A DNA stretch of 64,000 bases from positions 310,001 through 374,000 of the forward strand of contig NZ_BCZK01000002.1 of NCBI RefSeq assembly GCF_001598695.1. Direction: 5' to 3'. The stretch's first letter is position 1. Every line of letters starts with the position of its first letter. The notes under the pieces are model-generated. The model worked only from the letters and a program-made list of their open reading frames with translations, searched no databases and had not been told where the DNA came from. Positions 40,611-49,771 of this stretch are shown in pieces. The translations under genes were made by a program, and so were the position numbers. This stretch comes from Klebsiella oxytoca NBRC 105695. GTDB taxonomy: Bacteria; Pseudomonadota; Gammaproteobacteria; Enterobacterales; Enterobacteriaceae.

Positions 40611-41534
40611 TCACGGTGTATCGCTGAATAGCGTCAGGAATCCCTGGATTTCCGGGGCGGAGTGACCGAATAGCGAGGTGATATCCTGCACCGCTTTACC
40701 ATGATGATCTTTACGCCAGGCGAGGCTCAGAGGAGAGGGGGGACGCATGGTCGGTATCTGCCGGGAAACCAGCTCGCCGCGCGCGATAAGCGGCTGGCAC
40801 AGCGGCTCGGGTAAAAAGCCGATGCCGACGCCGGCGATATGGGCGGCGACTTTGGTTTCGATATCGGGAACCACGATCTCTTTTTGTCCCGGCAGGCGCC
40901 AGGCAACACGTTTGGTCAATCTCCGCGCGCTGTCTTCAATGTTGACCGCAGGATAGCGGCGTAGCTGGGCCTCCGACAGGGGGTCGGTTTGCTGGCTTAG
41001 CGGATGATTCGGCGACATCACGAACAGCCAGGTGACTTCACCCAGCGGGGCGACGGCAATATTCTCCGCTAACGGTTCGGTGCCGGTGACGCCGATGGCC
41101 AGCGAAAAGTCATCGTGCAGGAGCGTATCCCAGACGCCCATGTAAATTTGTCGTGAAAAATGAAATTGCGTAAAAGGGTAACGCTGGGTGAGCCAGGCCA
41201 GCAGCCGCGCAATGGCCTGAGGGTCATACATCAGGTTATTCACCACAATATTCACCTGGCGCTCCACGCCGTCGTTAATCTGCTGCAGCTCGCCGGGCAT
41301 ACTGTCAATCCAGCCCAGCCACTCTCTGGCCTGCGCCAGGAGATGCATTCCGGCAGGAGTCAGCAGGACGCTGCGCGTAGTGCGCGAAAAGAGCGCGACG
41401 CCGGTGTTGTCTTCCAGCAGTTTGATGCGATAGCTAATCGTGGCGGTCGTTTTATAGAGTTTTTCCGCTGCTCTGGAGAAGCTGCCGGTCTCCGCGACGC
41501 TGACAAAGGTACGTAGTGTTTCGGGGTCTAGCAT
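40611..41534 (-). CDS. allS: LysR-type activator AllS
   Basis: Activator of the allantoin genes, mainly the allDCE operon, under anaerobic allantoin growth in E. coli. The product is 307 aa (E. coli 308). The N-terminal LysR helix-turn-helix is residues 3-61 ([35 protein letters not shown]). The effector domain starts near 90, with [25 protein letters not shown]. Divergent from allA across 211 bp that contain an AllR-type operator. Confidence 0.96.
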   Translation of the reverse strand: MLDPETLRTFVSVAETGSFSRAAEKLYKTTATISYRIKLLEDNTGVALFSRTTRSVLLTPAGMHLLAQAREWLGWIDSMPGELQQINDGVERQVNIVVNNLMYDPQAIARLLAWLTQRYPFTQFHFSRQIYMGVWDTLLHDDFSLAIGVTGTEPLAENIAVAPLGEVTWLFVMSPNHPLSQQTDPLSEAQLRRYPAVNIEDSARRLTKRVAWRLPGQKEIVVPDIETKVAAHIAGVGIGFLPEPLCQPLIARGELVSRQIPTMRPPSPLSLAWRKDHHGKAVQDITSLFGHSAPEIQGFLTLFSDTP

Positions 41535-41624
41535 CGCCTTATTCCTCGTAATTTAATAATTCGCCCATGATTTTTAAGTATTTTTTCATAATAACCCTCT
41601 CAATTATGTGGCTTAAATCAGGTT

Positions 41625-41641
41625 TTGGAAAATTATTCCAA
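41625..41641. promoter_or_regulatory. AllR-type operator upstream of allA
   Basis: Palindrome TTGGAAAATTATTCCAA: arms TTGGAA/TTCCAA with a 5-bp centre, in the allS/allA divergent region. It has the same arm sequence and spacing as the perfect site before gcl at 43191-43207. Confidence 0.8.
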
Positions 41642-41745
41642 CTTATAGTTGATACCACTTTGAGATGGCCATGAATTGACCGGTACATCGATCACCCTCA
41701 AGGTATGAGGAGGGCGACGGTTTTTAATGACTAAGGAATATTGCA

Positions 41746-42228
41746 ATGAAGCTAGAGGTATTGCCGCTGACGCGCGAAGCATTCCGTCCCTATGGGGACG
41801 TTATCGAAACGGAAGGGCAGGATTTTTTTCATATTAATGATGGCAAAGTGCAGCGTTTTCACGATCTGGCCATGGTGGAGACCCTGCAGCAGGATCGCAC
41901 GCTAATCAGCATTAATCGGGCCCAGCCGGCGGTATTGCCGATTGTCGTCACCGAGCTGGAACGTCATCCGCTGGGCACCCAGGCGTTCGTGCCGATGAAC
42001 GGCGAAGCCTTTGTGGTGGTGGTTGCGTCAGGAGGCGATGAGCCGGACATGACCACGCTGCGCGCGTTTATCTCCAATGGCCGCCAGGGGGTAAATTATC
42101 ATCGCAATGTCTGGCATCACCCGCTGTTTGCCTGGCAGAGCGAAACCGATTTTTTAACCGTCGATCGCGGTGGAAAAGATAACTGCGATGTCGTGGAGAT
42201 CCCGACCGTGGAGCTGAGCTTTGCGTGA
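41746..42228 (+). CDS. allA: Ureidoglycolate lyase
   Basis: Splits (S)-ureidoglycolate to glyoxylate and urea, feeding the Gcl branch. The product is 160 aa, as in E. coli. Cupin-type fold: [15 protein letters not shown] at the start, [14 protein letters not shown] (about 28-41), [14 protein letters not shown] (about 84-97) and [14 protein letters not shown] (about 117-130), which includes the active-site His residues. It is divergent from allS and lies before allR; the AllR-type operator at 41625-41641 should control it. Confidence 0.97.
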   Translation: MKLEVLPLTREAFRPYGDVIETEGQDFFHINDGKVQRFHDLAMVETLQQDRTLISINRAQPAVLPIVVTELERHPLGTQAFVPMNGEAFVVVVASGGDEPDMTTLRAFISNGRQGVNYHRNVWHHPLFAWQSETDFLTVDRGGKDNCDVVEIPTVELSFA

Positions 42229-42319
42229 GGTTGCACGTGACGCTGTCGATTATCTTGCATAACATGTGGGCGCTTACACACTATTTATGCTCAGGTTTTG
42301 AGCCGGAGATAATCGAGGT

Positions 42320-43138
42320 ATGACAGAAGTGAGAAGGCGGGGAAGGCCGGGCCAGCAGGAGCCTTCCGCGCAAAAAGGCGCACAGGCGCTGGAGAGAGGG
42401 ATCGCGATACTGCAATACCTTGAAAAGAGCGGCGGCAGCTCGTCGGTCAGCGATATTTCCCTGAATCTGGACTTACCGTTATCGACCACTTTTCGCCTGC
42501 TTAAAGTGCTGGAGGGCGCGGATTTTGTCTATCAGGACGCGCAGCTAGGCTGGTGGCACATCGGGCTTGGCGCATTCAATGTCGGCTCGGCGTACATCCA
42601 TAACCGGGATGTTTTATCCGTCGGCGGACCTTTTATGCGGCGGCTGATGCTGATGTCAGGGGAAACGGTAAACGTGGCGATTCGTAACGGCAACGAAGCG
42701 GTGTTGATTGGCCAGCAGGAGTGCAAATCGATGGTAAGGATGTGCGCGCCGCTCGGCAGCCGGCTGCCGCTGCATGCTTCTGGGGCCGGAAAGGCGCTGC
42801 TGTACCCGCTGTCCCCGGATGAGTTGGTGGATGTGATTGTGAAGACCGGGCTGCAGCGCTTTACGCCATCGACGATCGTCGATTTACCGGTCCTGCAGCG
42901 AAACCTGGATGAGGCGCGCGACCGCGGCTACAGCATTGACCAGGAGGAGCACGTGACAGGATTAAACTGTATTGCTTCAGCGGTTTACGATGATGTCGGA
43001 TCCGTAGTGGCGGCAATTTCGATTTCCGGGCCAGCGTCCCGCTTAACCCCGGACCGTTTTGTCAGCCAGGGAGAGCTGGTGAGGGAGACGGCAAGGAATA
43101 TCAGCACCGCGCTGGGACTGAAGCCCCAGGCAGAGTGA
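42320..43138 (+). CDS. allR: IclR-type repressor AllR
   Basis: Glyoxylate-responsive repressor of the allantoin/glyoxylate regulon; allantoin (favouring binding) and glyoxylate (releasing) act as opposing effectors in E. coli. The product is 272 aa (E. coli 271). The winged HTH is at about 25-85 ([39 protein letters not shown]). The IclR effector domain follows, with [19 protein letters not shown] (about 147-165) and the family Cys region [12 protein letters not shown]. The gene has its own terminator hairpin at 43151-43175. Two matching operators flank it, one before allA and one before gcl. Confidence 0.97.
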   Translation: MTEVRRRGRPGQQEPSAQKGAQALERGIAILQYLEKSGGSSSVSDISLNLDLPLSTTFRLLKVLEGADFVYQDAQLGWWHIGLGAFNVGSAYIHNRDVLSVGGPFMRRLMLMSGETVNVAIRNGNEAVLIGQQECKSMVRMCAPLGSRLPLHASGAGKALLYPLSPDELVDVIVKTGLQRFTPSTIVDLPVLQRNLDEARDRGYSIDQEEHVTGLNCIASAVYDDVGSVVAAISISGPASRLTPDRFVSQGELVRETARNISTALGLKPQAE

Positions 43139-43150
43139 TCGCCGAACCGA

Positions 43151-43175
43151 CCCGCTCGGAGGAGCGGGAATTTTT
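43151..43175 (+). terminator. allR terminator
   Basis: Stem CCCGCTC (43151-43157) / GAGCGGG (43162-43168), loop GGAG, then AATTTTTA. It separates allR from the gcl operon. Confidence 0.85.
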
Positions 43176-43190
43176 AGGCTTTGTTCAAGT

Positions 43191-43213
43191 TTGGAAAAAT
43201 TTTCCAATATAGT
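43191..43213 (+). promoter_or_regulatory. AllR operator and candidate gcl promoter
   Basis: Perfect palindrome TTGGAAAAATTTTCCAA (43191-43207). A -10-like TATAGT follows at once (43208-43213), and the ATG of gcl is 13 nt further on. Repressor bound here would cover the spacer between the -35 and -10 elements. Confidence 0.85.
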
Positions 43214-43226
43214 GAGGTAGTAAAAA

Positions 43227-45008
43227 ATGGCAAAAATGAGAGCCGTCGACGCGGCAATGTATGTACTCGAAAAAGAAGGGATTACCACCGCATTCGGCGT
43301 GCCTGGCGCAGCGATTAACCCCTTTTATTCCGCCATGCGTAAGCACGGCGGGATCCGCCATATTCTGGCTCGCCACGTGGAAGGCGCGTCCCATATGGCC
43401 GAAGGCTATACGCGTGCCGCAGCCGGTAATATCGGCGTATGCCTGGGGACATCGGGCCCGGCGGGAACGGATATGATCACCGCGCTCTATTCTGCCTCCG
43501 CGGACTCGATACCGATTTTGTGCATCACCGGCCAGGCGCCGCGCGCGCGTCTGCATAAAGAAGATTTCCAGGCGGTCGATATTGAATCCATTGCTAAGCC
43601 CGTGACCAAGATGGCGGTTACCGTGCGCGAAGCGGCGCTGGTACCGGGCGTGCTGCAGCAGGCTTTCCATCTGATGCGTTCCGGCAGACCGGGACCGGTA
43701 TTGATCGACCTGCCTTATGATGTTCAGGTGGCGGAAATCGAATTTGACCCCGAGCTGTACGCGCCGCTCCCGGCTTATAAACCCGTGGCGACTCGTCCGC
43801 AGATCGAACGCGCGCTGGCGATGCTGCTGATGGCGGAGCGTCCGGTGATTGTCGCCGGCGGCGGGGTGATTAATGCCGATGCCGCAGCGCTGCTGCAGCA
43901 ATTAGCTGAGATTACGCAAGTTCCGGTCATCCCAACGCTGATGGGCTGGGGCTGTATCCCGGATGACCACGAATTGATGGCCGGGATGGTCGGCCTACAA
44001 ACCGCGCATCGCTACGGTAACGCCACGCTGCTGGCCTCCGACCTGGTATTCGGCATCGGTAACCGCTTTGCTAACCGTCATACCGGTTCCGTTGAGAAGT
44101 ACACCGCAGGTCGCAAAATCATCCACATCGATATCGAACCGACGCAGATTGGCCGCGTGCTGTGCCCGGATTTAGGCATTGTGTCCGATGCGAAAGCGGC
44201 GCTGGCTCAACTGGTAGATATCGCGCAGCAGATGCAAAAAGAGGGCCGCCTGCCGCGTCGCGAGCGCTGGGTTGCCGAGTGTCAGGAGCGCAAGCGTACG
44301 CTGCTGCGTAAAACCCACTTCGATAACGTGCCGGTCAAACCGCAGCGCGTTTATGAAGAGATGAATAAAGCCTTTGGTCGCGACGTGTGCTACGTCACCA
44401 CCATCGGGCTGTCGCAAATCGCCGCCGCGCAGATGCTGCACGTATTTAAAGATCGCCACTGGATCAACTGCGGCCAGGCCGGGCCGCTGGGCTGGACGCT
44501 TCCTGCCGCGCTGGGCGTTTGCACCGCCGATCCGGAGCGTAACGTGGTGGCCATCTCCGGCGACTTTGACTTCCAGTTCCTGATTGAAGAGCTGGCGGTG
44601 GGCGCGCAGTTCAATATTCCTTACATCCACGTGCTGGTAAACAACGCCTATCTGGGCCTGATTCGTCAGTCGCAGCGCGCGTTCGATATGGATTACTGCG
44701 TCCAGCTGGCGTTCGAAAACATCAACTCCAGCGAAGTGAACGGTTACGGCGTCGATCACGTCAAGGTTGCCGAGGGTCTCGGCTGTAAAGCGATTCGCGT
44801 CTTCAAGCCGGAGGATATCGCGCCCGCCCTGGCGCAGGCGAAAGTCTGGATGAAAGAGTATCGCGTACCGGTTGTTGTGGAAGTGATCCTTGAGCGGGTC
44901 ACCAATATCTCCATGGGTAGCGAGCTGGATAACGTGATGGAGTTTGAAGATGTTGCCGATAGCGCCATCGATGCGCCAACCGAAACCTGCTTTATGAAAT
45001 ATGAATAA
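43227..45008 (+). CDS. gcl: Glyoxylate carboligase
   Basis: ThDP- and FAD-dependent enzyme that joins two glyoxylates to tartronate semialdehyde plus CO2. The product is 593 aa, as in E. coli. The cofactor-activating Glu of most ThDP enzymes is replaced by Val51 in [13 protein letters not shown], the hallmark of Gcl. The FAD-type middle domain spans about 190-340. The ThDP/Mg motif runs [33 protein letters not shown] (about 446-478). It is the first gene of gcl-hyi-glxR; hyi starts 13 nt after its stop. Confidence 0.98.
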   Translation: MAKMRAVDAAMYVLEKEGITTAFGVPGAAINPFYSAMRKHGGIRHILARHVEGASHMAEGYTRAAAGNIGVCLGTSGPAGTDMITALYSASADSIPILCITGQAPRARLHKEDFQAVDIESIAKPVTKMAVTVREAALVPGVLQQAFHLMRSGRPGPVLIDLPYDVQVAEIEFDPELYAPLPAYKPVATRPQIERALAMLLMAERPVIVAGGGVINADAAALLQQLAEITQVPVIPTLMGWGCIPDDHELMAGMVGLQTAHRYGNATLLASDLVFGIGNRFANRHTGSVEKYTAGRKIIHIDIEPTQIGRVLCPDLGIVSDAKAALAQLVDIAQQMQKEGRLPRRERWVAECQERKRTLLRKTHFDNVPVKPQRVYEEMNKAFGRDVCYVTTIGLSQIAAAQMLHVFKDRHWINCGQAGPLGWTLPAALGVCTADPERNVVAISGDFDFQFLIEELAVGAQFNIPYIHVLVNNAYLGLIRQSQRAFDMDYCVQLAFENINSSEVNGYGVDHVKVAEGLGCKAIRVFKPEDIAPALAQAKVWMKEYRVPVVVEVILERVTNISMGSELDNVMEFEDVADSAIDAPTETCFMKYE

Positions 45009-45021
45009 ATGAGGTGAACCT

Positions 45022-45798
45022 ATGTTGCGCTTTTCAGCCAACCTTTCGATGTTATTTCTGGAATATGATTTTCTGGATCGTTTTGAGAAAGCGGCGGCCT
45101 GCGGTTTTCGCGCCGTTGAGTTTATGTTCCCGTATGATTATGCGCCCGAGGTATTAAAGCAAAAGCTGAGCGACAACCGGCTGGAGCATACCTTACATAA
45201 CTTACCCGCCGGCGACTGGGCGGCGGGAGAGCGCGGCATAGCCTGTATTCCCGGTCGCGAAGCGGAGTTCCGCGAAGGCGTGGATGCCGCAATCCGCTAT
45301 GCCAAAGCGCTGGGCAATCGCAAAATCAACTGCCTGGTGGGTAAAACCCCGCCTGGCTACCGCGAGGATCATATTCGTTCCACGCTGGTGGCGAATTTAC
45401 GTTTTGCCGCTGCCGCGCTGGCGCAGGAAGGTATTCTGCTGCTGATCGAACCGATTAATTACTTCGATATGCCGGGCTTTTATCTGAATACCACTCATCA
45501 GGCGCTGGCGCTTATTGATGAGGTCGGCAGCGATAATCTGAAAATTCAGTACGATATTTATCATATGCAGCGGATGGAGGGGGAGTTAACCCATACGATG
45601 CAAACTTATGCTAACCGTATTGGTCATTTACAGATTGCTGATAATCCGAATCGCGGTGAGCCGGGGACCGGTGAAATTAATTACGATTATCTTTTTAAAT
45701 TTATTGATAGATCAAGCTATGACGGCTGGGTGGGCTGCGAATATAAACCGCTGACCACCACCGAAGCGGGTTTGACATGGTTTAATCACTACCGCTAA
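45022..45798 (+). CDS. hyi: Hydroxypyruvate isomerase
   Basis: Interconverts hydroxypyruvate and tartronate semialdehyde beside Gcl and GlxR. The product is 258 aa, the E. coli length. TIM-barrel of the xylose-isomerase-like family: LRFSANLSMLFLEYDFLDRFEKAAACGFRAVEFMFPY opens the protein. The metal-binding Glu residues lie in LLIEPINYFDMPGF (about 139-152) and at GWVGCEYKP (about 235-243), with DIYHMQRMEG and HLQIADNPNRGEPGTGEINY in between. It is followed by 119 bp before glxR that hold a short palindrome (TTCCTGACAACAGGAA at 45851). Confidence 0.97.
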   Translation: MLRFSANLSMLFLEYDFLDRFEKAAACGFRAVEFMFPYDYAPEVLKQKLSDNRLEHTLHNLPAGDWAAGERGIACIPGREAEFREGVDAAIRYAKALGNRKINCLVGKTPPGYREDHIRSTLVANLRFAAAALAQEGILLLIEPINYFDMPGFYLNTTHQALALIDEVGSDNLKIQYDIYHMQRMEGELTHTMQTYANRIGHLQIADNPNRGEPGTGEINYDYLFKFIDRSSYDGWVGCEYKPLTTTEAGLTWFNHYR

Positions 45799-45917
45799 TT
45801 TTTAATTTATCTTTGGGCAGTATTTATTATTCCAGACGCAGGGGTTTTATTTCCTGACAACAGGAAGGGATAACTATTGCCCGGGTAAATCGAAACAGAA
45901 ATTCTGAGAGGAAACTT

Positions 45918-46796
45918 ATGAAACTGGGATTTATTGGTCTGGGTATTATGGGCACCCCGATGGCGCTCCGACTTGCCAGGGCAGGCCACGTTCTGCACGT
46001 TACTACCATCGGCCCGGTTGCTGACGACCTGCTCAAGCAAGGCGCGCAGCATCTGGCTACCGCCGAGCAGGTTGCGGCGCAGTCGGAGATTATTTTCATC
46101 ATGGTTCCGGATACCCCACAGGTTGCCGACGTTCTGTTTGGCGAGCGCGGCTGCGCCAAAGCGGCGCTAAAGGGAAAAACCATCGTGGATATGAGCTCTA
46201 TCTCGCCGATTGAAACCAAGCGGTTTGCGCAGCAGGTGCGCGACCTGGGGGCGGATTATCTGGATGCTCCGGTATCCGGCGGCGAAATCGGCGCGCGTGA
46301 AGGCACGCTCTCAATTATGGTCGGCGGCGATGAAAACGTCTTTGCCCGCGTGAAACCGCTGTTTGATATTCTGGGTAAAAACATCACCCTCGTAGGCGGT
46401 AATGGCGACGGTCAGACCTGTAAAGTCGCCAATCAGATTATCGTCGCGCTGAATATTGAAGCAGTGTCCGAGGCGCTGGTTTTCGCGTCTAAAGCCGGAG
46501 CCGATCCCGCTCGCGTGCGTCAGGCGCTGATGGGCGGCTTTGCCTCCTCGCGTATTCTGGAAGTGCATGGCGAAAGAATGTTGAACCGGACGTTTAATCC
46601 CGGCTTTAAAATTTCCCTGCACCAGAAGGATCTTAATCTGGCATTGCAGAGCGCGAAAGCACTGGCGCTTAATTTACCGAATACGGCAACCTGTCAGGAG
46701 TTATTTAACACTTGTGCCGCCAACGGTGGTAGTGAATTAGACCACTCGTCTTTAGTTCAGGCGCTGGAATTAATGGCGAATCATAAAATATCGTAA
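45918..46796 (+). CDS. glxR: Tartronate semialdehyde reductase GlxR
   Basis: NAD(P)H-dependent reduction of tartronate semialdehyde to D-glycerate. The product is 292 aa, as in E. coli. Beta-hydroxyacid dehydrogenase family: GLGIMGTPMALRLARAGH is the Rossmann motif (6-23), DAPVSGGEIGAREGTLSIMVGG the substrate loop (about 115-136), and GDGQTCKVANQ holds the catalytic Lys (about 170). MFDISPRE-type C-terminal helices end AANGGSELDHSSLVQALE. A strong rho-independent terminator follows the stop and separates it from the MFS gene. Confidence 0.97.
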   Translation: MKLGFIGLGIMGTPMALRLARAGHVLHVTTIGPVADDLLKQGAQHLATAEQVAAQSEIIFIMVPDTPQVADVLFGERGCAKAALKGKTIVDMSSISPIETKRFAQQVRDLGADYLDAPVSGGEIGAREGTLSIMVGGDENVFARVKPLFDILGKNITLVGGNGDGQTCKVANQIIVALNIEAVSEALVFASKAGADPARVRQALMGGFASSRILEVHGERMLNRTFNPGFKISLHQKDLNLALQSAKALALNLPNTATCQELFNTCAANGGSELDHSSLVQALELMANHKIS

Positions 46797-46804
46797 TAAG
46801 AAAA

Positions 46805-46830
46805 TGCTGCCGGTTCCGGCAGCGTTTTTT
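46805..46830 (+). terminator. Rho-independent terminator after glxR
   Basis: Stem TGCTGCCG (46805-46812) / CGGCAGCG (46817-46824), loop GTTC, followed directly by a run of six T. It ends 19 nt before the next gene's start, so the MFS gene is either read-through dependent or has a promoter inside this short gap. Confidence 0.9.
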
Positions 46831-46849
46831 AAACCTCACGGGTGAATTT

Positions 46850-48106
46850 ATGGATACTATCAATAAAACGGGTATCGACTATTGGAAGAAAATAGTCGTG
46901 GTCATGAGTCTGGGCTGGGTGGCAATATGGATTTATCGTACCGTATTAACACCTATTTATCCGGAAATTCAGGCGTCCTTAGGTAACGTCAGTAATGCTG
47001 AAATCGGCGCGATTGCCAGCTTCTATTTTCTGGCCTATTGCGGAATGCAGATCCCCTGCGGCATTCTGGTCGATAAGCTGGGACAAAAAATTATGCTGAT
47101 GTGCGGTTTCTCGCTGTTTATTATTGGTACGTTGAGTATTGCTAATGCGGGAAACCTGACGCTGATTTATATCGGCTCGCTGCTGGCCGGCGCTGGCTGC
47201 GCGTCGTTTTTTAGCTCCGCCTATTCGCTCTCCTCGGCCAATGTGCCGCAGGAACGCCGGGCGCTGGCGAACGCCATCATCAACAGCGGCTCCGCCATCG
47301 GCATGGGGATTGGCCTGATTGGCTCAAGCATTCTGGTCAAAAGCATGCATATGGCGTGGCAAAATGTCTTGTTTATCGTCGCCGCGATCCTGGTGGTGAT
47401 GCTCTGCGTGTTTACCCTGGTGATTCGCCGCAAGCTAAAAGAGCCCGCCGTAGCGGAGAATAAGCCTGGCGCAGCGACTGCCGCTCCGGTCGCTGAAGAG
47501 AAATCGGCGCCGCTGTTTTCGCCGCTGCTGTGCAGCGTCTACTTTCTCTATTTCTGCACCTGCTACGGCTACTACCTGATCGTCACCTGGCTGCCTTCTT
47601 ATCTTCAGACCGAACGCGGCTTTGACGGCGGCGCCATTGGTTTTGCTTCCGCGCTGGTGGCGGTGGTCGGGGTGCCGGGCGCGCTGTTCTTCAGCCATCT
47701 CTCGGATAAGTTCCGCGACAGTAAAGTCAAAGTGATTCTCGGGCTGGAGATTGTCGCTGCGGCCATGCTGATGTTTACCGTTCTCTCGCCGAATACCACC
47801 ATGCTGATGATTAGCCTGGTGCTGTACGGACTACTGGGCAAAATGGCCGTTGACCCGATTCTTATCTCGTTCGTTTCCGAACAGGCGTCAGCGAAAACAT
47901 TAGGCCGCGCCTTTAGCTTGTTTAATTTCTTTGGCATGAGTTCGGCGGTGGTCGCACCGACGCTCACCGGTTTTATTTCCGACCTGACCGGTTCAAAAGA
48001 AATTAGTTTTGTGATGTCTGCCGGGTTGGTTATTACCGGAACGATACTGTTTGCGCTAATTACCTTGCGTAAGAACAAAATACAGTCAAAGACAATCCCA
48101 GTATAA
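46850..48106 (+). CDS. MFS transporter of the allantoin cluster, substrate unknown
   Basis: A 418-aa major-facilitator transporter with 12 predicted helices. VDKLGQKIMLMCG (loop 2-3) and SHLSDKFRDSKVKVILG (loop 8-9) are the family signatures. A central cytoplasmic linker rich in Ala, Pro and Glu lies at about 200-225 (EPAVAENKPGAATAAP). It resembles anion:cation symporter-type MFS members that carry small organic acids. It lies between glxR and allP, where E. coli K-12 has only the short ybbV. The context suggests glyoxylate, glycerate, oxamate, oxalurate or ureidoglycolate as cargo. This is inference from position. Confidence 0.9.
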   Translation: MDTINKTGIDYWKKIVVVMSLGWVAIWIYRTVLTPIYPEIQASLGNVSNAEIGAIASFYFLAYCGMQIPCGILVDKLGQKIMLMCGFSLFIIGTLSIANAGNLTLIYIGSLLAGAGCASFFSSAYSLSSANVPQERRALANAIINSGSAIGMGIGLIGSSILVKSMHMAWQNVLFIVAAILVVMLCVFTLVIRRKLKEPAVAENKPGAATAAPVAEEKSAPLFSPLLCSVYFLYFCTCYGYYLIVTWLPSYLQTERGFDGGAIGFASALVAVVGVPGALFFSHLSDKFRDSKVKVILGLEIVAAAMLMFTVLSPNTTMLMISLVLYGLLGKMAVDPILISFVSEQASAKTLGRAFSLFNFFGMSSAVVAPTLTGFISDLTGSKEISFVMSAGLVITGTILFALITLRKNKIQSKTIPV

Positions 48107-48185
48107 TAAAAAATAAATAATTAAAATTTGTTGTTCCACATAGCTAAACCTACAAACGTAATCCGATGCGTATTAAGAGGGAATT

Positions 48186-49640
48186 ATGGAACAAACTCAA
48201 GATCTGTACAAAGCCAGGGGTTACAGCGACGATCTACTGCCCAAAGTAGCCTCGCAGCGTAACTGGAAAACATTTAACTATTTTACCTTATGGATGGGCT
48301 CCGTACACAACGTACCTAATTATGTAATGGTTGGTGGTTTTTTTATTCTCGGGCTATCAACGTTTAGTATAATGATGGCGATAATATTGAGTGCTTTTAT
48401 TATTGCCCTGGTTATGGTGTTTAATGGTGCTGCCGGAAGTAAATACGGTGTCCCCTTCGCAATGATATTAAGAGCCTCTTATGGTGTGCGTGGTGCATTA
48501 TTACCCGGCCTGCTCAGAGGCGGCATTGCGGCAATTATGTGGTTTGGTTTGCAATGCTATGCCGGCTCGCTGGCATTCCTGATCTTATTAGGCAAACTGT
48601 GGCCCGAGTTTCTGACGCTCGGCGGTGATTTTAAGCTGCTGGGACTGTCGTTGCCGGGGATGATCGCCTTTCTGGTTTTCTGGCTGATTAATGTGGCGAT
48701 TGGTTTCGGCGGCGGAAAAGTTCTCAATAAATTTACCGCAATCCTCAATCCCTGCATCTATATTGTCTTCGGCGGCATGGCTATCTGGGCTATCTCGCTG
48801 GTCGGGATCGGTCCGATCCTTGACTATCTGCCGACCGGGGTGGCGAAAGCGGAGCATACCGGCTTCCTGTTCCTGGTCGTTATCAATGCGGTCGTTGCCG
48901 TCTGGGCCGCGCCGGCGGTGAGCGCCTCGGACTTTACCCAGAACGCGCGTTCGTTTCGCGAGCAGGCCGTTGGGCAAACCCTTGGCTTAGTGGTGGCCTA
49001 TATTCTGTTCGCGGTGGCCGGAGTGTGCATTATCGCCGGCGCCAGTATCCATTACGGTATGGATACCTGGAACGTACTGGATATTGTGCAGAAATGGGAC
49101 AGCCTGTTTGCCTCGTTCTTTGCGGTGCTGGTGATATTAATGACCACGATCTCCACCAACGCCACCGGTAATATTATTCCTGCGGGCTACCAAATTGCGG
49201 CGATTGCTCCCACGAAACTGACCTATAAAAACGGCGTGCTGATTGCCAGTATTATTAGCCTGCTGATCTGCCCCTGGAAATTAATGGAAAATCAGGACAG
49301 TATTTATCTTTTTCTCGATATTATCGGCGGCATGCTGGGTCCGGTTATTGGCGTAATGATGGCGCACTATTTTATCGTCATGCGTGGGCAAATTAATCTT
49401 GATGAACTTTACACCGCGCCTGGAGATTATAAATATTTCGATAATGGATTTAACGTTACCGCATTCCTGGTAACGATTGTGGCGGTTATTTTATCGCTCG
49501 GCGGAAAATTTATCCCGCTGCTCGAACCGTTCTCCCGCGTGTCGTGGTTTGTTGGTGTTATTGTCGCTTTTGCCGCCTACGCCTTGCTGAAAAAACGGGC
49601 CCAGCCGAATAACCTGGCGCGCCCCAATGCTGTGAATTGA
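48186..49640 (+). CDS. allP: Allantoin permease AllP (YbbW)
   Basis: NCS1-family inner-membrane transporter that brings in allantoin. The product is 484 aa, the E. coli length. The N-terminus [27 protein letters not shown] precedes 12 predicted helices. NCS1 features include [21 protein letters not shown] (about 31-51), [23 protein letters not shown] (about 87-109) and the substrate-region WFGLQCYAG. It begins 79 bp after the MFS gene behind AAGAGGGAATT. The next gene in the pathway, allB, follows 131 bp later with a tiny ORF in between. Confidence 0.97.
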   Translation: MEQTQDLYKARGYSDDLLPKVASQRNWKTFNYFTLWMGSVHNVPNYVMVGGFFILGLSTFSIMMAIILSAFIIALVMVFNGAAGSKYGVPFAMILRASYGVRGALLPGLLRGGIAAIMWFGLQCYAGSLAFLILLGKLWPEFLTLGGDFKLLGLSLPGMIAFLVFWLINVAIGFGGGKVLNKFTAILNPCIYIVFGGMAIWAISLVGIGPILDYLPTGVAKAEHTGFLFLVVINAVVAVWAAPAVSASDFTQNARSFREQAVGQTLGLVVAYILFAVAGVCIIAGASIHYGMDTWNVLDIVQKWDSLFASFFAVLVILMTTISTNATGNIIPAGYQIAAIAPTKLTYKNGVLIASIISLLICPWKLMENQDSIYLFLDIIGGMLGPVIGVMMAHYFIVMRGQINLDELYTAPGDYKYFDNGFNVTAFLVTIVAVILSLGGKFIPLLEPFSRVSWFVGVIVAFAAYALLKKRAQPNNLARPNAVN

Positions 49641-49668
49641 TTTTATTACAACCAGGAAAGTTTATTTC

Positions 49669-49743
49669 ATGGATGAAGCTTCAAGAGCCAAAGCCATTGG
49701 TATTGCGGTGTACGTGGCTGCAAACAGAAGTATGGCGGCTTAA
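49669..49743 (+). CDS. Candidate 24-codon small ORF between allP and allB
   Basis: ATG at 49669 with AGGAAAG upstream, reading [20 protein letters not shown] and four more residues (SMAA) to TAA at 49741. I recognise no family. It may be a leader peptide for allB, a small protein, or chance. The 131-bp allP-allB spacer has no other ORF of note except an in-frame extension of allB from 49637, which I do not accept as its start. Confidence 0.3.
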   Translation: MDEASRAKAIGIAVYVAANRSMAA

Positions 49744-49771
49744 TCGTCTGTACACATACAAGGAGTTTTAT

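Noticed and set aside
48139-48149. CATAGCTAAAC shared with 53807-53817
   Set aside because: Two copies of an 11-mer in AT-rich intergenic DNA can occur by chance; no symmetry and different gene context.
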